Assembly (NCBI GenBank): GCA_019347795.1
Contig: JAHWKS010000060.1
Span: 1 to 12,360 of the forward strand
Direction: 5' to 3'
Length of the DNA stretch: 12,360 bases
DNA from: Planctomycetota bacterium
Lineage (GTDB): Bacteria; Planctomycetota; Planctomycetia; Pirellulales; Pirellulaceae
Of the stretch, positions 1 to 7,731 are shown one piece after another. A program made the position numbers and the translations under genes. The notes below the pieces were generated by a model, which saw only the letters and a program-made list of their open reading frames with translations, was not told the DNA's origin and searched no databases. Position 1 is the first letter of the stretch. Each line of letters starts with the position of its first letter.

Positions 1-2
1 CC

Positions 3-566
3 TTTGACGGCTACGTGGTCAAGCGCTGGGTCGATCCGGGGGCGCTTATTGAAGCCGCCGACCGGCCTCTGCTCACGGTCACGCGCTCCGACAAAGTCCG
101 CGTTTGGCTGGACGTGCCGATGTCGAAAGTGGCCCAGCTTCAGTGCGGCGACCGTGCGGTCCTGGACCGAATCAACGTGCTTGCCGGAGAGACCTTTGAG
201 GGCGTCGTGTCCCGCTTTTCGCCCACTTTGGACGAGAACTCCCGGCTGATGCGCGTCGAGATCGACCTCCCGAATCCTGAGGGCCGCCTTCGGCCTGGCT
301 ATTACGGTTACCTCACCGTGTTCCTGGAGGAGCAATCCCAGGCGCCGGTGATTCCTTCCTCGGCGCTGCTCTCCGACGGAAAGGAGCAGTTCGTTTACGT
401 GGTCAAGAATGACACGGCGCACAAGCAGCCGGTAGTCGCCGGCTACAACGACGGATCGATTGTCGGAATCGCCTCGGGACTCCGCGGAGGCGAACAGGTC
501 GTCCGCGCCGGAGCGGGCCAGATCCATGACGGTCAGCCCTGCACGCCCGTGCTCGCCGCCAAGTGA
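3..566 (+). CDS. RND efflux periplasmic adaptor (HlyD/MFP family), C-terminal part
   Basis: The open frame enters from the left edge, so the start and N-terminal half are missing; 187 residues are visible. The first residues, FDGYVVKRWVDPGALI, match the second half of a biotinyl-lipoyl domain of membrane fusion proteins (the FDGxVxxRxVxPG pattern). A beta-barrel-like segment follows (roughly visible residues 25-105, with RVWLDVPMSKVAQLQCGDRA and LRPGYYGYLTVFL). A membrane-proximal segment then includes VIPSSALLSDGKEQFVYVV and a closing GLRGGEQVVRAGAGQIHDGQP. In this family the adaptor bridges an inner-membrane RND pump and a TolC-type channel in the periplasm. The gene ends 73 bp before a TolC-like gene on the same strand, which fits one efflux operon. 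The substrate cannot be told from this fragment, and the RND pump gene is not in view. Confidence 0.88.
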   Translation, partial: FDGYVVKRWVDPGALIEAADRPLLTVTRSDKVRVWLDVPMSKVAQLQCGDRAVLDRINVLAGETFEGVVSRFSPTLDENSRLMRVEIDLPNPEGRLRPGYYGYLTVFLEEQSQAPVIPSSALLSDGKEQFVYVVKNDTAHKQPVVAGYNDGSIVGIASGLRGGEQVVRAGAGQIHDGQPCTPVLAAK

Positions 567-624
567 GGCCGGCAGGGGGATAGTAACAAGACGGCTGCCT
601 CGAAGGACACGAGGCCTCGGACTC

Positions 625-630
625 AAGGAG
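625..630 (+). promoter_or_regulatory. Ribosome binding site of the TolC-like gene
   Basis: AAGGAG, followed by four more G, ends 9 nt before the ATG at 640. It favours that start over an in-frame TTG at 460, which would overlap the adaptor gene by more than 100 bp and add 60 residues with no signal peptide. Confidence 0.7.
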
Positions 631-639
631 GGGGAATCC

Positions 640-2556
640 ATGAAGCGTCCAACCATCGCACACACGCGATGCGCGTGTACGGTTAGTCTCTTGGGGATGG
701 CGGCCGTGCTGACCGCCGGCTGCGGGCTGACGGGCGTCGGACGCCACGCCGGCCCTGAACCAATTACGGCGCACAAGCCGGTCGCCGGCGTCGAGTCGCC
801 AATGGTACATGGCGTGGCCGATGCAACTGGCGACATGCAACCTCCGCTGAGTCAGCCGAGTCAAGGCGCCGGCGCCCTGCCGGCTGCTCACGATGTCCAC
901 CCGGCTCATGAGGTCGCGAGGCTGCCTCGGCCGGAAGTGCTGGCCGCCTTCGAGCAACCGGTCGAGTCGGCGGAAACGGCGCCCATCGCTCCGCCACTGC
1001 CGTCCGCTCCTCCACAGCCCCATTCCGAGTTGCCGGCGCCCGCGGTCGCGCCGGACAACCGTGCAGCGGAGGCGCTTCCGAACGGGGCCCTGGCTGCCGA
1101 ACCGCTCCCGGCGGAGGTCTACCCCGTCGACTTGCCGGCGGCGTTGCAACTGGCGGGGGCCAGCAACCTGCAAATCCAAATTGCGGTCGAACGGGCGCGC
1201 GAGGCGCAGGCCCAACTCCTCGCCGCACAGGCGTTGTGGTTGCCCTCGCTCAACGGCGGCGTGAGCTACAACAAGCATGACGGGCAGATTCAAGGGACCG
1301 AGGGGGAAGTGATCGATGTCAGCCGCAGCTCGCTCTTTGTGGGCGGAGGCGCCAAGTTTCTCAACAGCCCGCTTCCCGGCGCCGGCGGAGGACCGCGGCT
1401 GTTTGTGGACCTCTCGCTCGCGGACGCCCTCTTTGAGCCGCTGGCGGCCCGCCAACTGGTCCGCGCCGCGGAGGCAGATGAGGCGACGGCGTTCAACGAT
1501 ACGCTCCTGGAGGTCGTCCTCGCCTATTTGGAGTTGACTGAGGCCCAAACTCGCGTGGCGATTCTTCAAGACACCATCGGGAACTTTGAAGAACTCGTTG
1601 ACCTGGCCGAGAACTTTGCGATGCAAGGCATCGGCCTGCAAGCCGACGTGGAGCGGACTGCCGCGGAGTTGGCGGCGGCCCGCCGCCAGTTCGTCGAAGC
1701 CCAGGCGGACGTGCAGGTCGCCTCGGCGGAGCTGGCGCGGCTGCTGCGCCTGGATCCGGCCGTCACGCTCCTGGCCGCCGACGTGCAGCCTTTGCCCCTC
1801 GACATGATCCACGTCGAGATTCCTTTGCCGGCGCTGATCGCGCAGGGTCTCCGCGCCCGGCCCGAGGCGGCCCGCGAAGCGGCTCAAGTCGCCGCGACCG
1901 AGGTTCTCTTGCGGCAGGAGCAGTGGCGGCCGTGGCTGCCCAACATTTACACCGGCGTCAGCGGGGGCGGCTTCGGCGGCGGCCCCGGCTCGGACATCGA
2001 CAACTTTGACGGCCGCGTCGACTTCGACGTCGTCGCCGCTTGGGAGCTGCGCAGTTTCGGCGTCGGCAACGTCGCCTTGCAACGGGGACAGGCCAGCATC
2101 AACCGTCAGGCCCGGATGCAGTACCAGCAAACGCGCGATCGCATTGCGGCGGAAGTCGCGCAGGCCTGGCACCTGACGCAACTTCGGCGGCAGCAAATCC
2201 AGGAAGCGCAGGCGCAGGTGGAAGCGGCCACCGAAGCACTGCCGCTCAACTTCCTCGGCATCCGCGGCGGCGAGCTGCGCGTCATCGAAGCGCAACAGGC
2301 GATCAACTCGCTGAACTCGGCCCGCACCGAGTACCTCCAATCGATCATCGACTTCAACGAAGCGCAGTTCCGACTCCTGCGCGCCGTAGGACAGCCGCCC
2401 ATGCCCCCCGCCGACGCCGCGGCGGTTCTTGCGGTGGACGCCGAAGCGGGTCCTGGGCCGGTTCTCGACGGCGAGGTCTTGCCGCCGCCGCCGGCGCCGG
2501 CGCCTCTGCCGCTCGAGTCGGCGCGCCGCCAGGTTTACCTCGAGCCGAGCCGCTAA
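640..2556 (+). CDS. TolC-like outer membrane efflux lipoprotein with Pro/Ala-rich linker
   Basis: This 638-residue protein is an outer-membrane channel component of a tripartite efflux pump. The start at 640 is chosen for its strong ribosome binding site and because it puts a lipoprotein signal at the N-terminus: a basic start (MKRPT), a hydrophobic stretch, then LTAGC with Cys28 as the likely lipidated residue. Residues about 35-160 are rich in Pro, Ala and Glu and look unstructured. The outer membrane efflux (OEP) region runs from about 161 (VDLPAALQLAGASNLQIQIA) to about 595. It shows the usual two-fold repeat of long amphipathic helices (AREAQAQLLAAQALWLPSL; later ARPEAAREAAQVAATEVLL) with Gly-rich beta segments between. 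Both TolC halves are present. The C-terminal tail (about 610-638) is again Pro/Ala-rich and ends in YLEPSR. It follows the adaptor gene on the same strand and is probably co-transcribed with it. The exported substrate is unknown; proximity to a metal ATPase hints at, but does not prove, metal efflux. Confidence 0.9.
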   Translation: MKRPTIAHTRCACTVSLLGMAAVLTAGCGLTGVGRHAGPEPITAHKPVAGVESPMVHGVADATGDMQPPLSQPSQGAGALPAAHDVHPAHEVARLPRPEVLAAFEQPVESAETAPIAPPLPSAPPQPHSELPAPAVAPDNRAAEALPNGALAAEPLPAEVYPVDLPAALQLAGASNLQIQIAVERAREAQAQLLAAQALWLPSLNGGVSYNKHDGQIQGTEGEVIDVSRSSLFVGGGAKFLNSPLPGAGGGPRLFVDLSLADALFEPLAARQLVRAAEADEATAFNDTLLEVVLAYLELTEAQTRVAILQDTIGNFEELVDLAENFAMQGIGLQADVERTAAELAAARRQFVEAQADVQVASAELARLLRLDPAVTLLAADVQPLPLDMIHVEIPLPALIAQGLRARPEAAREAAQVAATEVLLRQEQWRPWLPNIYTGVSGGGFGGGPGSDIDNFDGRVDFDVVAAWELRSFGVGNVALQRGQASINRQARMQYQQTRDRIAAEVAQAWHLTQLRRQQIQEAQAQVEAATEALPLNFLGIRGGELRVIEAQQAINSLNSARTEYLQSIIDFNEAQFRLLRAVGQPPMPPADAAAVLAVDAEAGPGPVLDGEVLPPPPAPAPLPLESARRQVYLEPSR

Positions 2557-2895
2557 GGCCGGTCACAGACGCACGGGCGCACACGAGCCCGGCGAACGAT
2601 CCGGCTGGCGGTCGCGTAACGAGCAATGGGAGACCGCCATGCCGAATCCATTCCGAAGCACCAGCCTGAAATGGCTGACGGGCATTGCCGTTTGCCGGAG
2701 GGCGGGATAGACGGCGGGGCGGACGGCTTCGAGGGCCTTTTGGCGCGTGGGAACAAGCTCGCCGGCGATTCGTTGCAGCGGCGGTTGATACGATGCGGAT
2801 TTGGCGCCTTCATTGCAGGTTGTTAGGCAGCAATGAGTCTTGAGAGAAGAGAAACGGCGCTCGGCGATCCCTCGCAGGCTGCGGCGGAGGGGGAA
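2557..2895. other. Gap between the TolC-like gene and the metal ATPase gene
   Basis: This stretch is 276 bp to the first in-frame ATG of the ATPase (2833) and 339 bp to its better supported start (2896). No MerR- or ArsR-type operator dyad and no convincing promoter or T-run terminator is visible. It holds one short open frame of 23 codons (2639-2710, MPNPFRSTSLKWLTGIAVC...) preceded by GGGAG at 2628-2632. That could be a chance frame, a leader peptide or the remnant of a lost gene. Frames elsewhere in the gap do not look like protein. Confidence 0.4.
2886..2890 (+). promoter_or_regulatory. Ribosome binding site for the ATPase start at 2896
   Basis: GGAGG, extended by GGG, lies 5 nt before the ATG at 2896. 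The upstream in-frame ATG at 2833 has only a short AGG (2825-2827) before it. This makes 2896 the better supported start, immediately before the first metal-binding domain. Confidence 0.55.
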
Positions 2896-5196
2896 ATGCG
2901 ATCGTGCGACTTCCGCGTCGGCGGGATGGACTGCCCGAGCTGCGCCGAGGCCATCGAGCGCTCCCTGGCCGGCTTGGACGGGGTGCACGACGTGCGCGTC
3001 GACGTCCTGGGCGGCAAGGTGCAGGTGACCTACGCCGAGGGGAAGCTCGCTCGCGGAGACCTGGCCGGCGCCATCCGCCGCGTTGGATATCAAGTCGCGG
3101 AGGAAGACGCCCGGCGCTCGGTCTTCGTCGTTGCGGAGATGGACTGCGCCGAGGAAGTGCGGCAACTGGAAAGTAAGCTGGGCCGATTGCCGGGTGTGAC
3201 GCATCTGCGATTCGATCTGCTCTCGCACCGCATGATCGTCGAAGGCGCGGCTCCGGCTGCGGTGGTGCGCCGCGCCGTGGAAGAACTCGGCATGACCGCT
3301 CGGCCCGAGGAGGAGGCGCCCGGGCGTCGCGGCTTTTGGAAGGCCCGCGGCCGGCTGCTGATGACGGTCCTGTCCGGCGTCTGCCTTGCGTTGGGTCTGG
3401 CGTCGTTATGGTTCGAGGCGGGGGAGCTCGTGACAAAGTCGCTGCTGGCGCTTTCCGCAGTGGCGGGAGGGTGGTTTGTCGCCCCGCGCGGCTGGCGGGC
3501 CGTCCGACACGGCGCTTTGGACATGAATTTCCTGATGCTCTCGGCCGCCGTGGGAGGCGTGCTCATCGGAGAATGGGCGGAATCCGCCTCGGTGCTGTTC
3601 CTGTTTTCCGTGGCGCAGTTGCTCGAAAGCTACTCGATGGAGCGAGCCCGCCACGCCATCCGGGCCCTGATGGAGCTCTCGCCCGCCGAAGCCACGGTGC
3701 GCCGCGACGGCCGCGAACAGAACGTCCCCGCGGGCGAGGTTCAGGTGGGCGAAGTCCTGATCGTACGGCCCGGGCAGAAAGTCCCGCTGGACGGGGAGGT
3801 AATTGCAGGCCGCTCGTCGGTGAACCAGGCGGCGATCACCGGCGAGTCGATGCCGGTGGACAAGGCGCGGGGAGATCATGTCTTCGCCGGTTCGATCAAC
3901 GAGCACGGCATGCTCGAGGTCCGCAGCGAAAAGCAGGCCCACGACACGACGCTCGCCCGAATCATTCACGCCGTGGAGGAAGCGCAAAGCACGCGCGCCC
4001 CCTCGCAGTCGTTTGTGGATCGGTTCTCTCGCGTTTACACGCCCGCCGTTGTCGCCGGCGCCGTGCTGGTATTTGTAGGGCCGCCGGCTTTGGGATTCGG
4101 CGCTTGGGAGACGTGGTTCTATCGGGCGCTGACCCTTCTGGTCGTCGCTTGTCCTTGCGCGTTGGTGATCTCTACTCCGGTGTCGATCGTCAGCGGCCTG
4201 GCGGGCGCCGCGCGCCGCGGCGTGCTGATCAAGGGAGGCGTGCACCTGGAAAACGGGGGTGCGGCGACTCTCGTGGCCTTCGATAAAACCGGCACGCTCA
4301 CCCACGGACGCCCGGTGGTGACGGACGTGCTCGGGCAGAGCGGCATGGAACGAGCCGACGTTCTTCGCCTGGCCGGAGCGCTGGAGCAAGGGTCGGAGCA
4401 TGCGTTGGCTGAGGCCGTTCTTGCGGCGGCAAGGGCGGAGAAGATCGCACTCCCGCCCGCCGCGGACTTCCAAGCGATGGCGGGCCGCGGCGTGCAGGCG
4501 GTCATCGAAGGACGCACGTACTTCCTCGGAGGCGAACGCCTCGCCCGCGAGCGCGGCGCTCTCGATCCGCAAACCGCGGAGGTGCTCCGCAACCTGGAGG
4601 AACAGGGGAAGACGGCGCTGCTCCTGGCCGATGAATCGGGGTCGCTGGGGGTGTTGGCGGCGGCCGATCAGGTCCGGTCCGAAGCGGCGGACGCCATTGC
4701 CGCTCTGCGCGCCAAAGGCATCCGCACCGTGATGCTGACCGGAGACAATCCGCGGGCGGCGCGCGCGGTGGCTGTGCAGGTGGGCATTGATGACCACTGG
4801 GCGAGCCTGCTCCCCGAGGACAAGGTTCGCCTGGTGCGGGAGTTGGAGGCGAAAGGAGAGCGAGTGATCTTCGTCGGCGACGGCGTCAACGACGCTCCCG
4901 CGCTGGCCGCGGCCACGGTGGGCGTGGCGATGGGCGCCGCGGGAACCGACGTGGCGTTGGAAACCGCCGACGTGGCTCTCATGGCGGACGATCTCTCGAA
5001 GCTCCCGCTCGCCCTGGCGATGAGCCGGAAGACACTCAGAATCATCAAAGAGAACATCGCCTTTTCGATCGCGGTGAAGGCGGTCTTCGTCGTACTGGCG
5101 GTTGCGGGTTGGGCGACGCTGTGGATGGCCGTTGCCGCCGACATGGGCTCCTCGCTGGCCGTCATCGCCAACGGCCTCCGCGCCCGCGCGATTTAA
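2896..5196 (+). CDS. P1B-2 heavy-metal (Zn/Cd/Pb) translocating P-type ATPase
   Basis: This integral membrane pump exports divalent soft metals using ATP. Residues are numbered from an alternative in-frame ATG at 2833 (787 aa); the start at 2896 gives 766 aa. An HMA domain with GMDCPSC is at 31-37. A second HMA-like domain with MDCAEE at 103-108 keeps only one Cys, as in many Zn/Cd ATPases. Actuator TGES is at 336-339, the membrane metal site CPC at 440-442, phosphorylation motif DKTGTLT (Asp484) at 484-490, MLTGDN at 634-639 and GDGVND at 682-687. The last helices carry N741-x7-K749 and D770-M-G772, the signature of the Zn2+/Cd2+/Pb2+ group rather than Cu+ pumps. The nucleotide-domain SEHP motif reads SEHA (521-524), so the usual Pro is missing while the His is kept. 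Membrane segments are expected near 174-193, 200-217, 230-268, 402-460 and 740-782. No metal-responsive regulator gene is adjacent. It may work with the efflux genes upstream, but the gap argues for its own transcription. Confidence 0.95.
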   Translation: MRSCDFRVGGMDCPSCAEAIERSLAGLDGVHDVRVDVLGGKVQVTYAEGKLARGDLAGAIRRVGYQVAEEDARRSVFVVAEMDCAEEVRQLESKLGRLPGVTHLRFDLLSHRMIVEGAAPAAVVRRAVEELGMTARPEEEAPGRRGFWKARGRLLMTVLSGVCLALGLASLWFEAGELVTKSLLALSAVAGGWFVAPRGWRAVRHGALDMNFLMLSAAVGGVLIGEWAESASVLFLFSVAQLLESYSMERARHAIRALMELSPAEATVRRDGREQNVPAGEVQVGEVLIVRPGQKVPLDGEVIAGRSSVNQAAITGESMPVDKARGDHVFAGSINEHGMLEVRSEKQAHDTTLARIIHAVEEAQSTRAPSQSFVDRFSRVYTPAVVAGAVLVFVGPPALGFGAWETWFYRALTLLVVACPCALVISTPVSIVSGLAGAARRGVLIKGGVHLENGGAATLVAFDKTGTLTHGRPVVTDVLGQSGMERADVLRLAGALEQGSEHALAEAVLAAARAEKIALPPAADFQAMAGRGVQAVIEGRTYFLGGERLARERGALDPQTAEVLRNLEEQGKTALLLADESGSLGVLAAADQVRSEAADAIAALRAKGIRTVMLTGDNPRAARAVAVQVGIDDHWASLLPEDKVRLVRELEAKGERVIFVGDGVNDAPALAAATVGVAMGAAGTDVALETADVALMADDLSKLPLALAMSRKTLRIIKENIAFSIAVKAVFVVLAVAGWATLWMAVAADMGSSLAVIANGLRARAI

Positions 5197-5346
5197 GCTC
5201 CGATGCAAACGCCTGTGACTCATCTGCGGCGGCAGGCCGACCCGGAGCAGGCTGCGACCGGTGCGAACAACGATGGCGCCGTCAACGCGTCGCTTGGGCG
5301 CGCCGCGCAGGTTTTCGGCGCAGATGCGCTTCCAAAGGCGGGAGTG

Positions 5347-6318
5347 TTACGTGGGGGCTTCTGCCGTCGCACAGATGGTGAGGGCGATCTCGGCCGGCTC
5401 GACCTTCTCTTTCATCGCCGCGAAGCGGCATTCGCTGAGGCTGCGGAACCAAGTCTCCTGGCGGCGGGCGAAGCGGCGGGTGCGGGCTTGCGTGCGGCGG
5501 ATTGTCTCGGCCAGGTCTAGCTTGCCTGCCAGGTGCTCAATCGCTTCGCGGTAGCCGACCGCCTGGGACGCCGTGCGCCCAAGATCGCCGTACTTGTCCA
5601 GCAGGCCGCGGACTTCTTCAATCAGGCCGGCCGCGAACATCGACTCGACGCGCCGATCGATCCGCCGGTGCAGCTCGCTCCGCGGCCACTGCAGGACGAA
5701 GACCCGGCAGTCGCGGGCGGGCCGGCCTTCGTCGAACTGGAACTGGAAGTGGCTGATCGGCTGGCCCGTGGTGCGATAGACCTCGAGGGCGCGGATGATG
5801 CGCCGGCGGTCGTTGGGATGAAGCCGTGCGGCGGTCACCGGATCGACCTGGGCCAGCCGCTCGTGGAGGGCTTCGACGCCGACTTGCGCCGCCTCCTCCT
5901 CCACCGCCCGGCGAAACTCCCAATCGGCCGGCGGACCTTCAAACAAGCCCCGCAACAGCGTCTTCAGGTACAGCGGCGTCCCGCCGACGAACAGCGGCGT
6001 CCGTCCGCGGCTGCGAATCTCCGCGACCTTCGCCTCGGCCGCCTCGAGGTATTGGCTGACGCTGAACTCCTCCGTCGGCTCTGCGATGTCGATGAGGTGA
6101 TGCGGAACCTCTCGCCGCTGCTGGGCGGTCGGCTTGGCGGTGCCGATGTCCATCCCGCGATAGACGGCCATCGAGTCCAGCGACACGATTTCCGCATCGA
6201 GCAGCCGCGCAAGCTCCAGGCCGACTCCGGTCTTGCCGGCCGCGGTGGCGCCGGTCAGAAACCAGCAGTCGGCGGTGACGGGAGGCTTCTCAAAGTCGGC
6301 GTCTTGGAAATTTGGCAT
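5347..6318 (-). CDS. miaA: tRNA dimethylallyltransferase MiaA
   Basis: This 323-residue cytoplasmic enzyme transfers dimethylallyl from DMAPP to N6 of A37 in tRNAs that read UNN codons. That is the first step of the ms2i6A modification. Residues 23-30 form the P-loop GATAAGKT. Next come DSMAVYRGMDIGTAKP (about 48-63) for tRNA/DMAPP contacts, VGGTPLYLKTLLRGLFEG, HPNDRRRIIRALEVY, a TGQPIS segment, and near the C-terminus QAVGYREAIEHL and RRFARRQETWFR, all MiaA hallmarks. The length is normal for the family. The ATG at 6318 is chosen; an in-frame TTG at 6351 would add 11 non-conserved residues and lies inside a hairpin. The P-loop has Ala where Pro is usual (GPTA to GATA), which is a mild change. 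It is divergent from the PIN-TRAM gene, and its 3' end faces the ATPase gene across a 150-bp gap with no clear terminator. Confidence 0.96.
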   Translation of the reverse strand: MPNFQDADFEKPPVTADCWFLTGATAAGKTGVGLELARLLDAEIVSLDSMAVYRGMDIGTAKPTAQQRREVPHHLIDIAEPTEEFSVSQYLEAAEAKVAEIRSRGRTPLFVGGTPLYLKTLLRGLFEGPPADWEFRRAVEEEAAQVGVEALHERLAQVDPVTAARLHPNDRRRIIRALEVYRTTGQPISHFQFQFDEGRPARDCRVFVLQWPRSELHRRIDRRVESMFAAGLIEEVRGLLDKYGDLGRTASQAVGYREAIEHLAGKLDLAETIRRTQARTRRFARRQETWFRSLSECRFAAMKEKVEPAEIALTICATAEAPT

Positions 6319-6339
6319 CGCGGAATGCCGCCGCTCCTG

Positions 6340-6356
6340 CCCCCTTAGCAAGGGGG
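6340..6356. repeat. Short G/C hairpin in the miaA leader
   Basis: CCCCCTT, loop AGC, then AAGGGGG form a perfect 7-bp stem with a 3-nt loop. It sits 22-38 bp upstream of the miaA start, in the divergent region between miaA and the PIN-TRAM gene. No T-run follows on either strand, so it is not a standard terminator. It may be a dispersed intergenic repeat or a leader structure. Confidence 0.5.
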
Positions 6357-6535
6357 GTGGTGGCGAAGGGGAAAGGGGCCGCTAGAATGTCTAAAGCGAA
6401 AAGAAGCCTTGCTGAACCACGTGTTCGTCTCACTCGCATTTTCGCCTGTACGATCCGCCGAGCCAACGGGGCGCGGGGCGGTCCGTTCGGCAGCGACGAT
6501 CGACCGGCGCGCCCGACTGCGGATTTGAGAAGCTG

Positions 6536-7537
6536 ATGGCCCTCTGGATTCTACGTGCAGTATTCCTCGTGACCGTGTCCGGGGTCGCCGTCTCGCTGCT
6601 GCGCTCGGACGTGTTCACCAGCTTTCTCGACTTCCTGGCGGTCGTCGTCGTCTCGCTGGCCGTGATCGGGCTGGACATCGTGGTGCGGGAGAAGCGCATT
6701 GAGATTATCTCGTGCGTCTACTTCGGGATTGTGGTGGGCCTGATCCTGACCTTCGTCGTCGGCGCCGCCATTACGCCGCTCATGCCCAATCCCCCGCCGG
6801 AATCCTTTAACGGCGTGATGTTGATTGTGGGCGTGGTGCTCTGTTACGCCAGCATCAGCTTTCTGCTCCAGACGCGCGACGACTTCCGCTTCGTCATCCC
6901 GTACGTCGAATTCGCCAAGGAGGTGAAGGGCCTCAAGCCTTACATCCTCGACACCAGCGTGGTGATCGACGGCCGCATCGCCGACGTGGTGGAGACCCAG
7001 GTGATGGATAACCAGCTCATCATGCCGCGGTTCGTGCTCAACGAGCTGCAGGCCATCGCCGACAGCAATGACAAGCTGCGCCGCAGCCGCGGACGGCGAG
7101 GGCTGGACATCCTCAACCGCCTGCGCTCCAACGAAAGCGTCGATCTGCACATTTATGACCGCGAATCTCCCGAAATGGCCGACCAGCCCGTGGACATGAA
7201 GCTGGTCCTGTTGGCCAAGCGGCTGGAGGGCAAGATCGTCACCGGCGATTACAACCTGAACAAGGTGGCCAAGCTGCACAACGTGCCGGTCATCAACCTG
7301 AACGACTTGGCCAACGCCCTCAAGCCGGCGTATCTTCCCGGCGAGACGCTGCGGGTGCACATCGTCAAGCCGGGCGAAGAGAACGGGCAGGGGGTCGGCT
7401 ATCTGGACGACGGCACGATGGTCGTCGTCGAGCAAGGCCGCTTGCACATGCACAGGGACGTGCAGGTGGCCGTCACCAGCGTTCTGCAGACCAGCGCCGG
7501 CCGCATGATCTTCGGCAAGTGCGAGAAGGTGAGTTAG
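6536..7537 (+). CDS. YacL-like membrane-anchored PIN-TRAM domain protein
   Basis: This 333-residue protein has four predicted N-terminal membrane helices (about 5-22, 30-50, 57-79 and 91-111). A cytoplasmic PIN nuclease domain follows (about 135-255), then a TRAM domain (about 265-330). Acidic residues typical of PIN metal sites are visible: Asp139 (YILDTS) and Asp145 (VVIDGRI), Glu170 (FVLNEL), Asp220 (VDMK) and Asp238 (VTGDYN). The TRAM region (ETLRVHIVKPGEENGQGVGYLDDGTMVVVEQG) is a small beta-barrel that binds RNA in other proteins. The architecture matches Bacillus YacL and its relatives, conserved proteins of uncertain substrate, presumably RNA. Unlike typical toxin PINs it has no antitoxin partner and is membrane bound, which argues for housekeeping. 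The ATG at 6536 starts right before the first helix, and the ribosome site is weak (GAGAAG). A promoter may lie in the 217-bp divergent region with miaA, but none is recognisable. Confidence 0.93.
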   Translation: MALWILRAVFLVTVSGVAVSLLRSDVFTSFLDFLAVVVVSLAVIGLDIVVREKRIEIISCVYFGIVVGLILTFVVGAAITPLMPNPPPESFNGVMLIVGVVLCYASISFLLQTRDDFRFVIPYVEFAKEVKGLKPYILDTSVVIDGRIADVVETQVMDNQLIMPRFVLNELQAIADSNDKLRRSRGRRGLDILNRLRSNESVDLHIYDRESPEMADQPVDMKLVLLAKRLEGKIVTGDYNLNKVAKLHNVPVINLNDLANALKPAYLPGETLRVHIVKPGEENGQGVGYLDDGTMVVVEQGRLHMHRDVQVAVTSVLQTSAGRMIFGKCEKVS

Positions 7538-7540
7538 GAC

Positions 7541-7640
7541 CGTTCGAGAAACTAATGTCCTTCACCTCCCCTGTGGGGGAGGTCGGACGCGGTAGCGGCC
7601 GGGTGGGGCGGGGTAAGCTCGAACGATAGTTATTTCTCGA
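7541..7640. repeat. Palindromic intergenic repeat element
   Basis: A nested set of inverted repeats fills the space between the PIN-TRAM and ThuA genes. The core is ACCTCCCC (7564-7571), loop TGTG, GGGGAGGT (7576-7583), an 8-bp perfect stem. It is followed by a GC-rich stretch, GGACGCGGTAGCGGCCGGG. The outer part has GTTCGAG (7542-7548) against CTCGAAC (7618-7624), and TCGAGAAA (7544-7551) against TTTCTCGA (7633-7640). The element starts 3 bp after the PIN-TRAM stop codon. It resembles dispersed REP-like elements common in planctomycete and other GC-rich genomes. No T-run follows the core stem, though it could still act in RNA 3'-end protection. Confidence 0.6.
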
Positions 7641-7721
7641 GCGACCCTTAGCCGGGCGAATTGGTCGCTTGCTGCGACTCGGCCGGGGATGCAGAATGGC
7701 TAACGCTCCCTCTCCCGACTT

Positions 7722-7726
7722 TGAGG
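7722..7726 (+). promoter_or_regulatory. Ribosome binding site deciding the ThuA-gene start
   Basis: TGAGG lies 5 nt before the ATG at 7732. It supports that start over an in-frame ATG at 7696 and a TTG at 7669, both of which would place non-hydrophobic residues before the signal peptide. Confidence 0.5.
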
Positions 7727-7731
7727 CTGTC

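Noticed and set aside
460..639. TTG-initiated N-terminal extension of the TolC-like protein
   Set aside because: It would overlap the adaptor gene by over 100 bp, hides the signal peptide and lacks a ribosome site, whereas the ATG at 640 has AAGGAG.
403..2340. 645-codon open frame on the - strand opposite the TolC-like gene
   Set aside because: It is a shadow of a GC-rich gene: Arg/Leu/Gln-rich composition, no domain order, and it fully overlaps a clear OEP protein.
3406..5223. 605-codon open frame on the - strand opposite the ATPase
   Set aside because: It is Arg/His-rich shadow sequence with no recognisable motif. The + strand carries every P-type ATPase motif.
5533..6348. 271-codon + strand frame opposite miaA
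   Set aside because: The - strand encodes an intact MiaA; this frame is its mirror with no domain features.
6312..6536. 74-codon + strand frame between miaA and the PIN-TRAM gene
   Set aside because: It starts antisense to the miaA start, has low-complexity basic composition and no ribosome site, and overlaps the start of the PIN-TRAM gene.
6536..7537. PIN protein as a toxin of a toxin-antitoxin pair
   Set aside because: It has four membrane helices plus a TRAM domain, matching the YacL type, and no small antitoxin gene overlaps or precedes it.
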